From JAZDMK01 sp043800975 (GTDB lineage: Bacteria; Bacteroidota; Bacteroidia; Bacteroidales; JAHJDW01), in contig JAZDMK010000230.1 in the NCBI GenBank assembly GCA_043800975.1, forward strand, positions 1 through 17,994: a stretch of 17,994 nt of DNA, read 5' to 3'. The notes under the pieces are model-generated. The model was not told the origin of the DNA. It worked only from the letters and a program-made list of their open reading frames with translations, and made no database searches. A program made the position numbers and the translations under genes. Below are positions 6,977 to 15,223 of this stretch, piece by piece (the stretch's first letter is position 1; each line of letters begins with the position of its first letter).

Positions 6977-7167
6977 GGAGATCAGAAAAAACACCCACTA
7001 TCTTCCAAAAATAGGTCAGAATCCTCGCTGATGCACAAAAACAGACTAGAAAAGACGGGTATTCGTAATTTTTGTGTATATTCGGGGTAAAATTCTTTAA
7101 TAATGTGTGCAACCATTTCACAAGAGATCTGTCTTGGTTATATACAATCTGATTGCAGCGTTATTTT

Positions 7168-7181
7168 AGAACAATTGTTCT
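7168..7181. promoter_or_regulatory. Perfect 14-bp palindrome upstream of the sigma-factor gene
   Basis: AGAACAATTGTTCT is its own reverse complement and lies 23 bases before the sigma-factor ATG at 7205. It could be an operator for a dimeric regulator of the sigma operon. The inner GAACNNNNGTTC resembles the core of the LexA box of Gram-positive bacteria, but a single site gives no basis to name the factor. No TAnnTTTG promoter was found in 6977-7204, so the operon may use another sigma factor. Confidence 0.4.
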
Positions 7182-7204
7182 TGTTTCTTTTATAATAATC
7201 CTTC

Positions 7205-7765
7205 ATGATATCAGACAAAGAACTGGTACGCAAATGTCTTGAGCAGGACCCTGCAGCGCAGGAACTCCTATACAGGCGTTTTGCCTCTAAAATGCTGGGG
7301 GTTTGTCTGCGCTATGCCCGTGACCGAATGGAAGCCGAAGATATTTTACAGGATGGTTTCGTCAAGGTTTTTAACAAACTGGTTGATTTCAGAGGCGATG
7401 GGTCGCTGGAAGGCTGGGTAAGGCGCATCATGGTGAACAGCGCCATCAATGCTTATCATTCCAACCTGAAGTATCTTCAGAACATTGAAATTGAAAATGC
7501 AAAGCTGGGCGATAGCGGACTTTCCGATTTTAATGCATTGGACAGTATTTCGGTAGAAGAAATGCTCAAACTGGTGCAGGAACTCCCGGAAGGTTACCGT
7601 ATCGTTTTTAACATGTATGCCATTGAAGGTTATTCACACAAAGAAATCGGAGGAATGCTGAATATTACAGAAAGCACCTCCAAATCACAGTTATCAAGAG
7701 CACGCGTTACGTTACAGAAAAAATTGTTGAAGTTAAATCCATTGATCTATGAAAAAACAGCATGA
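7205..7765 (+). CDS. ECF-type RNA polymerase sigma factor
   Basis: A 186-residue sigma-70 family protein with only regions 2 and 4, the plan of extracytoplasmic-function sigma factors. Region 2 (about 20-88) includes LYRRFASKMLGVCLRYARD, then MEAEDILQDGFVKVFNKL and the DNA-melting/-10 contact segment GSLEGWVRRIMVNSAIN. Region 4 (about 117-175) carries a helix-turn-helix: LPEGYRIVFNMYAIEGYSHK then EIGGMLNITESTSKSQLSRAR. The final 17 bases overlap the start of the next gene, a predicted membrane-spanning protein with a cytoplasmic N-terminus, so that protein is the likely anti-sigma partner. The target promoters are unknown; autoregulation is common in such pairs. Confidence 0.95.
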   Translation: MISDKELVRKCLEQDPAAQELLYRRFASKMLGVCLRYARDRMEAEDILQDGFVKVFNKLVDFRGDGSLEGWVRRIMVNSAINAYHSNLKYLQNIEIENAKLGDSGLSDFNALDSISVEEMLKLVQELPEGYRIVFNMYAIEGYSHKEIGGMLNITESTSKSQLSRARVTLQKKLLKLNPLIYEKTA

Positions 7766-9266
7766 CCATAAGGTTGACGAGTTGTTTAGCAAGTCGCTCG
7801 GGGGACTTACAAAAGAGCCTGGCGACAAAGTTTGGCTGAACATCAAAAGCCAGTTACCGGCAGGAACGGGCTTACCCAATGGCAGCGGCGGATTCAGAAT
7901 CATTCCTGATTCCGGCACCTTTTTTACTATCACAGGAATATCCTTATTTCTGACTGGTCTGGGCACTTTTTACATACTTAACAAGCCCGTTTCTGCAGAT
8001 AAAATGAATTATACTGCAGAAAAAATCACACTGAACAAACAAATGGTTGCTGATGTGCCTGCTGCAACTCCTGATCAGAAGAATACTCCTTCATCAGACG
8101 TAAATTCCGATATTCAAAACAAAAATATTCCACAAAATACGGTTCCTTTAAAAATTAACAACTTCAACCCTGTAACGCCTAAAAATAATGTAACTGCTCA
8201 AAATAATAATCCCTTAAATTCTAATACTACTACTATTGATAAAAAGAATCCCGTTAATTCAAATGCAGATTTTGATAATCCTGTTGCGGCTTTGAACACA
8301 AATGGAAATTCTGCTTCTTTGAATTCTTCAGACAATTCTAATACAACACAAAATTCGAATGCAGCTTTTCTTTTAAATAAATCCAATTCAGGAATCAATT
8401 CTCTTCCTGTTGAAAATGCATTCTCTTATGCCACTGAGCCTTTGAATAAGATGTCGGCAAAGTATCCTTCTTTTGGATTTGAATATCCATCCTCATTGAA
8501 TCCTTCAACAACCAATTCGTATCGCAAGCCTTCGAGCCTGTTGTCCAGATTTTCGGTTGGGGCCTATTTTCTCCCGGAATTTCATTACAACCTGAATGAT
8601 CCCAAATCTGATTTCACAGATGTAAGAACAACCGCTTCACCTTTGTTATCGCTGGGATATGATGCGAAAAATCTGTTTGTAGAAGCCGGTGTTGGAATCA
8701 ATAAGTTTTCTGATAACGTAAACAATCATCTTCACTATTCAAGCATTGACCTGGTTGGAGCATATTTTGAAGTTGATTCTATTGATTTCGATATGGTGTG
8801 GATTGACTCTCTCGATTGTTATGTTCCTATTGTTGATTCCATGTATAGTCATCAGGTTTTGTTATATGATAAATTCAATCATGAAAGAGATGAATACACA
8901 AAACGTAATTTTTCATACATTCAAATCCCTGTTTCAGTAAGCTATCGCAAGTACTTTGGGAAATTTGGAGTCAGTGCGGGTGCCGGATTGAATTTTTCTA
9001 TTCTGATGCAAAAGAAAGAAACAACACTTCCTGTAAACAATGAGATCACGATGATTTCTCACGATAAAAACGAATCTGCACTGGTTAAAACAAGCACGCA
9101 GCTATTCGGAACCATCGGATTCAGCTATGCGATTTTGCCAAGTATGAACTTCGTTATTGAGCCACAAATGCGTTACTATTTGAAGTCGATGTATCAAAGC
9201 GATGGAGTCAAAACGAAAACACCTTTTAGTTTTGGAATACGAACCGGAATTACAATTAACCTTTAA
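7749..9266 (+). CDS. Dma-like putative anti-sigma factor with outer-membrane beta-barrel
   Basis: 505 residues with a four-part plan. There is a short cytoplasmic N-terminus (1-57) with VDELFSKSLGGL and DKVWLNIKSQL; a single inner-membrane helix (about 58-77, FFTITGISLFLTGLGTFYIL); a long Asn/Ser/Thr/Pro-rich, probably disordered linker (about 80-260); and a C-terminal beta-barrel (about 265-505) with alternating strands such as RFSVGAYFLPEFHY, NLFVEAGVGINKF, FGVSAGAGLNF and a last strand ending in ITINL. No cleavable signal peptide is seen. The layout matches the dual membrane-spanning anti-sigma factors (Dma) described in Bacteroides thetaiotaomicron, where the barrel sits in the outer membrane and the N-terminus binds the sigma factor. 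The 17-bp overlap with the sigma gene supports a functional pair. Anti-sigma activity is inferred, not shown by a recognised domain. Confidence 0.8.
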   Translation: MKKQHDHKVDELFSKSLGGLTKEPGDKVWLNIKSQLPAGTGLPNGSGGFRIIPDSGTFFTITGISLFLTGLGTFYILNKPVSADKMNYTAEKITLNKQMVADVPAATPDQKNTPSSDVNSDIQNKNIPQNTVPLKINNFNPVTPKNNVTAQNNNPLNSNTTTIDKKNPVNSNADFDNPVAALNTNGNSASLNSSDNSNTTQNSNAAFLLNKSNSGINSLPVENAFSYATEPLNKMSAKYPSFGFEYPSSLNPSTTNSYRKPSSLLSRFSVGAYFLPEFHYNLNDPKSDFTDVRTTASPLLSLGYDAKNLFVEAGVGINKFSDNVNNHLHYSSIDLVGAYFEVDSIDFDMVWIDSLDCYVPIVDSMYSHQVLLYDKFNHERDEYTKRNFSYIQIPVSVSYRKYFGKFGVSAGAGLNFSILMQKKETTLPVNNEITMISHDKNESALVKTSTQLFGTIGFSYAILPSMNFVIEPQMRYYLKSMYQSDGVKTKTPFSFGIRTGITINL

Positions 9267-9276
9267 AAGAGTTCTT

Positions 9277-11010
9277 ATGAAAAAATTTCTATTTCCATTC
9301 TTGCTTTTAATTTTACCGGTAATTCTTTTCGGTCAGAACAAGGTTATTATTTCAGGCACTGTTACTAATAGTTTCAATTCTCAACCGGTAAAACATCATG
9401 AAGTATTAATAAAATCTGACCCTGCACAAACCAGTGGTTTCGATTACAATCATTCGGTATTCACCAACCATCAGGGTATTTTTGCTGATACATTTCTTAC
9501 AAGTTATGAAAAAGGGGATCTAATCGTATACATATATGATTGCAACAACAACAAAGACTCAGCAAATATTTCATTTGCATTAACCAATTTGCATCAGGCC
9601 ATAAATTTTACTATTTGCGACAGCGGAATTTTCTTCACTAACTGTGACGCACAGTTTACATACAGCATTGACACAATTTATCAGAACACTGTTCACTTTT
9701 TGGGTACGGCAACGGGTGGCGGTAATTTTGGATATTCCTGGAATTTTGGAGATGGCACTACCTCTACTTTACAATCTCCGACCCATGTATATCCGAATAA
9801 CGGTCTGTACTATGTGAGTTTTATTGCAAATTCTCCTTATTGTATTGATTCAGCATATACTTATGTGAACCTTCAAAACCCATCGCCTTGTCAGGCGCAA
9901 TTCACTTATACTGTCAATAATCTATTAGCGTCATTCAACAGTTTGATATACGGGAATTACACCCAAATTGAATGGGATTTCGGGGATGGCTGTTTTTCGA
10001 ACGACACATGCCCGTCTCACACATATACTTCTCCAGGGTTTTATCAGGTATGTTTAAGCATTTATAATAGTTATACTGGTTGCTCGGATAATTTTTGTAT
10101 TCCTTTAGAGATTGGAATCATCGTAAATTATGATTTGTGTGGTCAGGTTTTCGGCACAGTTTATCCTATCAGTGAAGGAATAGCACACTTATTCAGAAAA
10201 ATGGGAAATAGTCTTTATTATACTTCCAGTTGTACTTTTTCCACGAACGGCTATTATTGGTTTCACCAGATTCCTGCTTCTGAATATGTCGTTTTCATTG
10301 ATCCACTGGCAACAGTATCCAGCGAAATTTTATGCCCGGGATATTTAGGGGATGCTTTGCGCTGGCAGAATTCGCCCAGCATAAATGTTAATCATAATAT
10401 TTATGATGCCGATATTAACCTTCTTCCAATTGAGCCTACTTACGGAAGCTGTTCTGTAAGCGGGAATATCGTGTCTGGCCCCGATTACATCCCGCCTTTT
10501 GGAAGTATCCTTTCACACAATCTGATTTATCTTTTTAATACAAATTGGGAACCTGTTGCTTTTTGCTTTACATCACCTGATGGAAGTTTTTACTTTAATA
10601 ATATTGATTACGGAACCTATTACCTTACTGCCGAAATTACCGGAAGATATTCGGATGTAATTACAATTACACTTTCTCCAGGCATTCCTGTAATTAACAA
10701 TCTCTCCCTTTTACTGAATGGCCCGATGGGTATAACCGAAGTAGTTGACAATTCATTTTCAGGTGCAATTGTTTTCCCAAATCCGGTTGTTAATGAAGCG
10801 AATCTCAACATCAATATTATCTCCGAAGGAAAATATTCTTTTCAGATTATCAATATGACCGGTGCTGTGCTTTATAAAGAAACACAAATTCTGAGTAAGG
10901 GAAATCACAAGCTGACTTTTGATACAAAAGAATTTTCGCAGGGAGCCTATTTGATCACAATCATTAAAAGTGACAGCAAGCAATTCCAGGCAATACGTTT
11001 TATAAAATAA
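9277..11010 (+). CDS. Secreted PKD-domain protein with T9SS sorting domain
   Basis: 577 residues. A Sec signal peptide (1-19, MKKFLFPFLLLILPVILFG) precedes a beta-rich region. Two PKD domains follow (about 123-200 and 205-280) with the hallmark WNFGDG (155-160) and WDFGDG (233-238). Then come two beta-sandwich segments resembling carboxypeptidase regulatory-like domains (about 286-385 and 390-480), and a type A T9SS tail (about 493-577) with VFPNPVVNEANL, GAVLYKE and GAYLITI. Fifteen cysteines in the mature part suggest disulfides. Such proteins are exported across the outer membrane and usually anchored to the surface; the PKD domains suggest adhesion or glycan/protein binding. The frame stays open back to 9202, inside the previous gene, but the signal peptide fixes the start at 9277, 10 bases after that stop. 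It is probably the third gene of the sigma operon. Confidence 0.87.
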   Translation: MKKFLFPFLLLILPVILFGQNKVIISGTVTNSFNSQPVKHHEVLIKSDPAQTSGFDYNHSVFTNHQGIFADTFLTSYEKGDLIVYIYDCNNNKDSANISFALTNLHQAINFTICDSGIFFTNCDAQFTYSIDTIYQNTVHFLGTATGGGNFGYSWNFGDGTTSTLQSPTHVYPNNGLYYVSFIANSPYCIDSAYTYVNLQNPSPCQAQFTYTVNNLLASFNSLIYGNYTQIEWDFGDGCFSNDTCPSHTYTSPGFYQVCLSIYNSYTGCSDNFCIPLEIGIIVNYDLCGQVFGTVYPISEGIAHLFRKMGNSLYYTSSCTFSTNGYYWFHQIPASEYVVFIDPLATVSSEILCPGYLGDALRWQNSPSINVNHNIYDADINLLPIEPTYGSCSVSGNIVSGPDYIPPFGSILSHNLIYLFNTNWEPVAFCFTSPDGSFYFNNIDYGTYYLTAEITGRYSDVITITLSPGIPVINNLSLLLNGPMGITEVVDNSFSGAIVFPNPVVNEANLNINIISEGKYSFQIINMTGAVLYKETQILSKGNHKLTFDTKEFSQGAYLITIIKSDSKQFQAIRFIK

Positions 11011-11013
11011 TTG

Positions 11014-13122
11014 TTACTGCCTGACGATTTTTTTAAACGCATTCATTTTCTGATTGCGTATTGACAAAAAGTATATCCCTTGTGGCAAAGCGGATGTGTT
11101 TACACGAATCGTTTTATTATCCAATTTCAAAAGATCACAATTCATTTTCTGCCCGGTAGTATTATACATTTCAATCTGAAAATCTTCATTTGAAATAGAA
11201 AAATGAATGAATGTAAAATCAGCAACAGGATTTGGTGCAATCTGAATCGTTTGTTCTGACAGTATTTCATTCACTCCATAATTTGTTGAGTACACAACTT
11301 TCCAGCCCTGCGCATGATTTGTAGCGTTAGAAGTAAATGCAATCAGCATTTGCCCGTTATTCGCATAAATGCTTGGTGGCAGAGTATTTCCTGAATACGT
11401 TCCCAACAATGTAGAAGGCACTGTTGTCGGGTCGTATACTTTCATCATATCATCGGCAATATCAAATTCCAGAAATTCAAGTTTAACGGAAACACTTCCC
11501 AGTCCCGGGTTTATCAGCCAGCGACAGTTACTGTTTGCGTTGTAAACATTTACACCACTGCCATCCGAAATAGTATCTGTAGCGGCTATAACATTGGTTA
11601 GTGCTGAACAATATACAGGATACACACTTTTGTATGTCATAAAAAACCCGTTCGATTCCAATGCAGCATCAGAAACAAATTTTACAAAAGCAACATCGGA
11701 TGTTGAGGAAAATGAAGCAGGTAAAGTTGAGCCGGAATATTTACCCAGCAAGACCGCTGAAGCATCAACTCCATTGTAAACATAAACTGTATCACCGGCA
11801 GCCAGATTCATGTAGCTAAAAGTAAAAGTAAGATTGCTGATATTAGCGGTTGGCTGAATAAGCCAGCGGCAATCGGCATTTGGCAAATAATTCTCAATAC
11901 TGCTTCCATCAGTCATCGATCCGGTAGTAGCGGTTAAGGTGTCATTGCCACAATAAAGCGGAAAGGTATATAAAGATGTATCAGGAAACATATCAGGGAT
12001 AACTTCCTGACCGTAATTAAAATTATATCCTGAGGGATTCAGATTATTTGTATAAAAATATCCGTCATAACTTCCGCCCCAGCCCCAGTTGAAATGATAA
12101 TAACCAGTGCCCTGATACCCGTCACACACAAATGCATGTCCGTTTGTCCCTACCTGCCCTGCAGCCCATCCTGCGTAATACATAGGTCGTTTCTGATCAA
12201 GGTTCGTCGTTAATAAACTATCCCAATTGTAAGTTACACTATCACGAAAAACATACTGGGTAGAAGGCTGATATTTAAAATAATCTCTGAGAGCCAGCGC
12301 AGCATGATGATTATACATTCCTGAACCGCTGGGCCCATACACCATATCCACAGCAACACCGCAATGGAAAAGCATTTCGGCAACTGCAGCATTGTTTTCC
12401 ATTAAAGAATTGGTCATTTCATTCCAGCGATAAGTCGTTGCAGAAAAATCAGCAGAGATAGTTCCGTAGGTAGCATGCGTGTATGAATAAGAGCCCAGGC
12501 CTGTTTCCGGCCAGCGATAAAAATACATTAGTTGTCCCATGGCAGTAGCAACGCATCCCGCATAGGCTCGTCCACCAGGGCCAGCAGGATCTACAGGACA
12601 AGCACCATTATAGTATATGCCCTGATTCCACGTGCTTGTGAGCATAGGTGTAATCGAACGTGTATTCGTCAATATTGGGATTTCATTTTGTGAATACGTT
12701 TCCCATTGTGAAGTGATCTGATCAGTCGCCTGTAATTTTTCATTTCTGATTTCATGCAATTGATCTGAATATCTCTTCATCCAAAAAGTGAAGGCCGGAT
12801 TCTGATCTACCGGCGAGTAATCAGAAGCAAAGGAATACGCAAGAACTGGAACTGAGTTATCATCCCCGGCAACAGCAATAAAGCCAATGGGATTAAAATT
12901 AAATACATAATACAAAAGTTGATTTTCACTATCTTTTACTTCATAATGCATTCCCTTTATACTAAATGCACCCTGGGTTTTAGTTAGTAAATTATGATGA
13001 GCAGTATAAAAGTTCTTTGCCACCAGCGAAGCTTTTTTAAGATCAACGGGAGCAGCGGTTAACTTTAATGGGATGATGAACCACAGAATAAATCCTGCAG
13101 CAGAAAATAAAAAAATTCTCAT
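11014..13122 (-). CDS. C10 family cysteine peptidase (streptopain-like), CUB-like domains, T9SS tail
   Basis: 702 residues: signal peptide (about 1-24), an inhibitory prodomain (about 25-150), a papain-like C10 catalytic domain (about 155-380), two CUB-like domains each opening with YC and containing C-R-W (about 390-497 and 504-612), and a T9SS tail (about 625-702; APNPVADFTFIHF, QGIYFLSI). Catalytic residues by comparison with SpeB are C190 in RAYAGCVATAMGQ, H329 in NGHAFVCDGYQG, and N345-W346 in FNWGWGG. It should be a zymogen secreted by Sec then T9SS and activated by prodomain removal. It starts 2 bases after the stop of the preceding peptidase gene and is the last of the array. Its stop lies 3 bp from that of the convergent PKD gene. 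Substrate is unknown; known C10 members cleave host or environmental proteins. Confidence 0.92.
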   Translation of the reverse strand: MRIFLFSAAGFILWFIIPLKLTAAPVDLKKASLVAKNFYTAHHNLLTKTQGAFSIKGMHYEVKDSENQLLYYVFNFNPIGFIAVAGDDNSVPVLAYSFASDYSPVDQNPAFTFWMKRYSDQLHEIRNEKLQATDQITSQWETYSQNEIPILTNTRSITPMLTSTWNQGIYYNGACPVDPAGPGGRAYAGCVATAMGQLMYFYRWPETGLGSYSYTHATYGTISADFSATTYRWNEMTNSLMENNAAVAEMLFHCGVAVDMVYGPSGSGMYNHHAALALRDYFKYQPSTQYVFRDSVTYNWDSLLTTNLDQKRPMYYAGWAAGQVGTNGHAFVCDGYQGTGYYHFNWGWGGSYDGYFYTNNLNPSGYNFNYGQEVIPDMFPDTSLYTFPLYCGNDTLTATTGSMTDGSSIENYLPNADCRWLIQPTANISNLTFTFSYMNLAAGDTVYVYNGVDASAVLLGKYSGSTLPASFSSTSDVAFVKFVSDAALESNGFFMTYKSVYPVYCSALTNVIAATDTISDGSGVNVYNANSNCRWLINPGLGSVSVKLEFLEFDIADDMMKVYDPTTVPSTLLGTYSGNTLPPSIYANNGQMLIAFTSNATNHAQGWKVVYSTNYGVNEILSEQTIQIAPNPVADFTFIHFSISNEDFQIEMYNTTGQKMNCDLLKLDNKTIRVNTSALPQGIYFLSIRNQKMNAFKKIVRQ

Positions 13123-13124
13123 AA

Positions 13125-15223
13125 TTACTTAATTGAAATTTTTATTGTATTCACTGAACTTTTGCCAGTCAAACGCAAAATGTATAGGCCTTTGCAAAAC
13201 GAAGAAACATCAACTGCATGCTCTATGGAATGCATCTCGTATTGATAAATCACTTTACCGGTCATATCAACAATCTCCAACATTACAGGCAGATCAGCAT
13301 GTTCCTGTATATTTACCTGAACACTATTTTGAGCAGGGTTCGGATAAACCATAACCGATGATAAAGAACCTGATTCATCGATCCCGTTGTAAATATTATA
13401 CGAGACTTCCCAGCCTTGAAAATTATTACTACTGTTGCTGTGAAATATCAGCATCACTTTGTTTGAAAGAGTGAAAATATCAGAAGGGACAGTATTTCCT
13501 GTAAAAGACCCCAGCAAAGCTGGCGGGTTGGTGAGTGAGTTGTATATTTTCAGATAATCTGCTCCTCCTTCTGTTTCAAAATTATTGAAATGTATAGCCA
13601 ACCCAGGTGCACCCGGAGGGCAAATAAACCATTTGCAGTTGGAGTTGATATTATAATTATACACACCACTTCCATCATCGAACACTGCGGAATTCATTGT
13701 CAGTGTATCAATTCCAGAACAGTACACTGGCAAAACGCATTTGTAAGTAGCCAGAAATCCATCGGCAGAACCAGAAGCATCAGAAGTAAAAGTCACAAAC
13801 ATTTTATCTCCTGTCGACTGTATCTGGGTCGGCATTGTATCACCCGAAAACGTTCCAATCACTGGAGAAGAAGCATTGGGACCATCATATACAGTAACAA
13901 AATCATGCAGATATTCGGTTTTAAAACTTGAAAAGTTCAATGTAATATAATCAACGTTATCCTGTGGATCAATGAGCCAGGAACAATTTGCTCCGGCAGT
14001 ATAATCAAGGTTTCCACTTCCATCGGCAAAGGTACCTGTCAGAGATTGAAAAGTTGAATTTCCGATGCAATAGTTTGGATAGGAAGCCATATCCGGATGG
14101 AAATTTACAACAGCCTGTTCACCATCGATAAAGTTATATCCACTCGCAGTCAAAGCATTCAAGTAAAAGAATCCGTTTGAGGAACCACCCCAACCCCAGT
14201 TCATGTGAAAAAAATCGGTTCCCTGATAGCCGTCACAAACCCATGAATGACCGCCGTTTCCTCCTGCATCAAAACCTGCATAGTCAATAGGCCATCCATT
14301 ATCAATATTTTCAATCAGAATACTATCCCATTCAACTTCTGAGAAATCATCTTTATGCAAAAGCACGGCATCAGAAGAATAACCAAAGTGAGAAATAATT
14401 GCAGGCGGAACATCCCACATGTATGCACCCGAACCATTGGCTCCATACATCATTTCTACAGAGACACCACAATGATATCCAATTTCAGCAACTTCGTCAT
14501 TAGGACCCGTAAGTGAATTGGTCATGCTGTTCCAGTCATAGGTAGCTGCAGAATAATCTACAGAAAGAGTTCCATAATCAGAAAAATAACTACTGGATCC
14601 AATGCCGTGTTCAGGGTATCGGTAATAGTACATAATCATAGCCATCGCAGTAGCAACACATCCAACCAATGCATGACCTGATGGTCCAAATTGATCTTCC
14701 GGGCAAAGCGCATTATAATGCCCACCCTGATCCCAGTTGCATGGTAACAAAGGGCCACCCGATGTGCCAGCTTTCATTTCGGAAACAATTTTGTTATCCA
14801 GTTGCTTCCAGGCATCTGCAATTCTTTGGTCAGCTGCAATACTATTTTTTCGTATAGAAATGATTTCGTTTTTCTTTTTATTCATCCAGTACAAAAATGT
14901 CTCTGGCTGATTATTTAAATCAAAAGAGCTTTCGAAGGAATAACCAATGATTGGATAAGCAGCATCATCAGCAGAAACAATTACAAAACCCTGATGATCG
15001 AAAACAAATGTGTAATAACAAGGCTGGTCATTATCTTTTTCAACCGATACAGAAGTCACAACAGGGTTGGCTTCCCGATAAAGTGGTGCATTCGGATAAT
15101 GGGTTCGGAAAAAAATACTGCATTATTTTCAGCCCTTTGAACATCTACAAATTCTGCACGCACACTGGCCGAAATACAAACAAGCAGGGATATACAAAGC
15201 ATCCCTTTTCTTAAAATATTCAT
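13125..15223 (-). CDS. C10 family cysteine peptidase, interrupted by a frameshift near the N-terminus
   Basis: ATG 15223 opens a signal peptide (MNILRKGMLCISLLVC, then ISASVRA) and the first prodomain residues (EFVDVQRAENNAVFF), then stops at TGA 15058-15056 after 55 codons. Shifting by -1 at a run of seven T (15115-15109 read on the minus strand) continues without break as FRTHYPNAPLYREANPVV into the long frame that otherwise begins at GTG 15059. The restored protein has about 699 residues, like its neighbours. It has catalytic C189 (LVGCVATAMA), H326 (GGHSWVCDGYQG) and N342-W343 (MNWGWGG), two CUB-like domains and a T9SS tail (VYPNPAQNSV, KGLYILRL). The ATG overlaps the TGA of the upstream peptidase (ATGA), which strongly supports 15223 as the real start. 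It may be a sequencing or assembly error, a pseudogene, or a slippage-controlled gene. Confidence 0.85.
15109..15115 (-). other. Run of seven T (coding strand) at the peptidase frameshift
   Basis: On the coding strand the reading is GTA TTT TTT TCC in the signal-peptide frame. The catalytic-domain frame needs TTC CGA, i.e. one extra T or a -1 shift in this run. It is the only place where both frames are compatible with the family's N-terminal sequence. A run this long is prone to indel sequencing error, replication slippage and transcriptional or ribosomal slippage. Confidence 0.8.

Noticed and set aside
9202..9276. N-terminal extension of the PKD protein
   Set aside because: It overlaps the coding end of the barrel gene, and a clear signal peptide begins at ATG 9277.
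10987..11034. Possible plus-strand terminator: CAGGCA/TGCCTG inverted repeat followed by seven T
   Set aside because: The stem is only 6 bp with a loop of about 25 bases and lies partly in the end of the opposite gene. Too weak to call, although it could end some PKD transcripts.
15057..15059. GTG as the genuine start of the frameshifted peptidase
   Set aside because: This would remove the signal peptide and part of the prodomain. The missing sequence is present in the adjacent frame, and its ATG overlaps the upstream stop.
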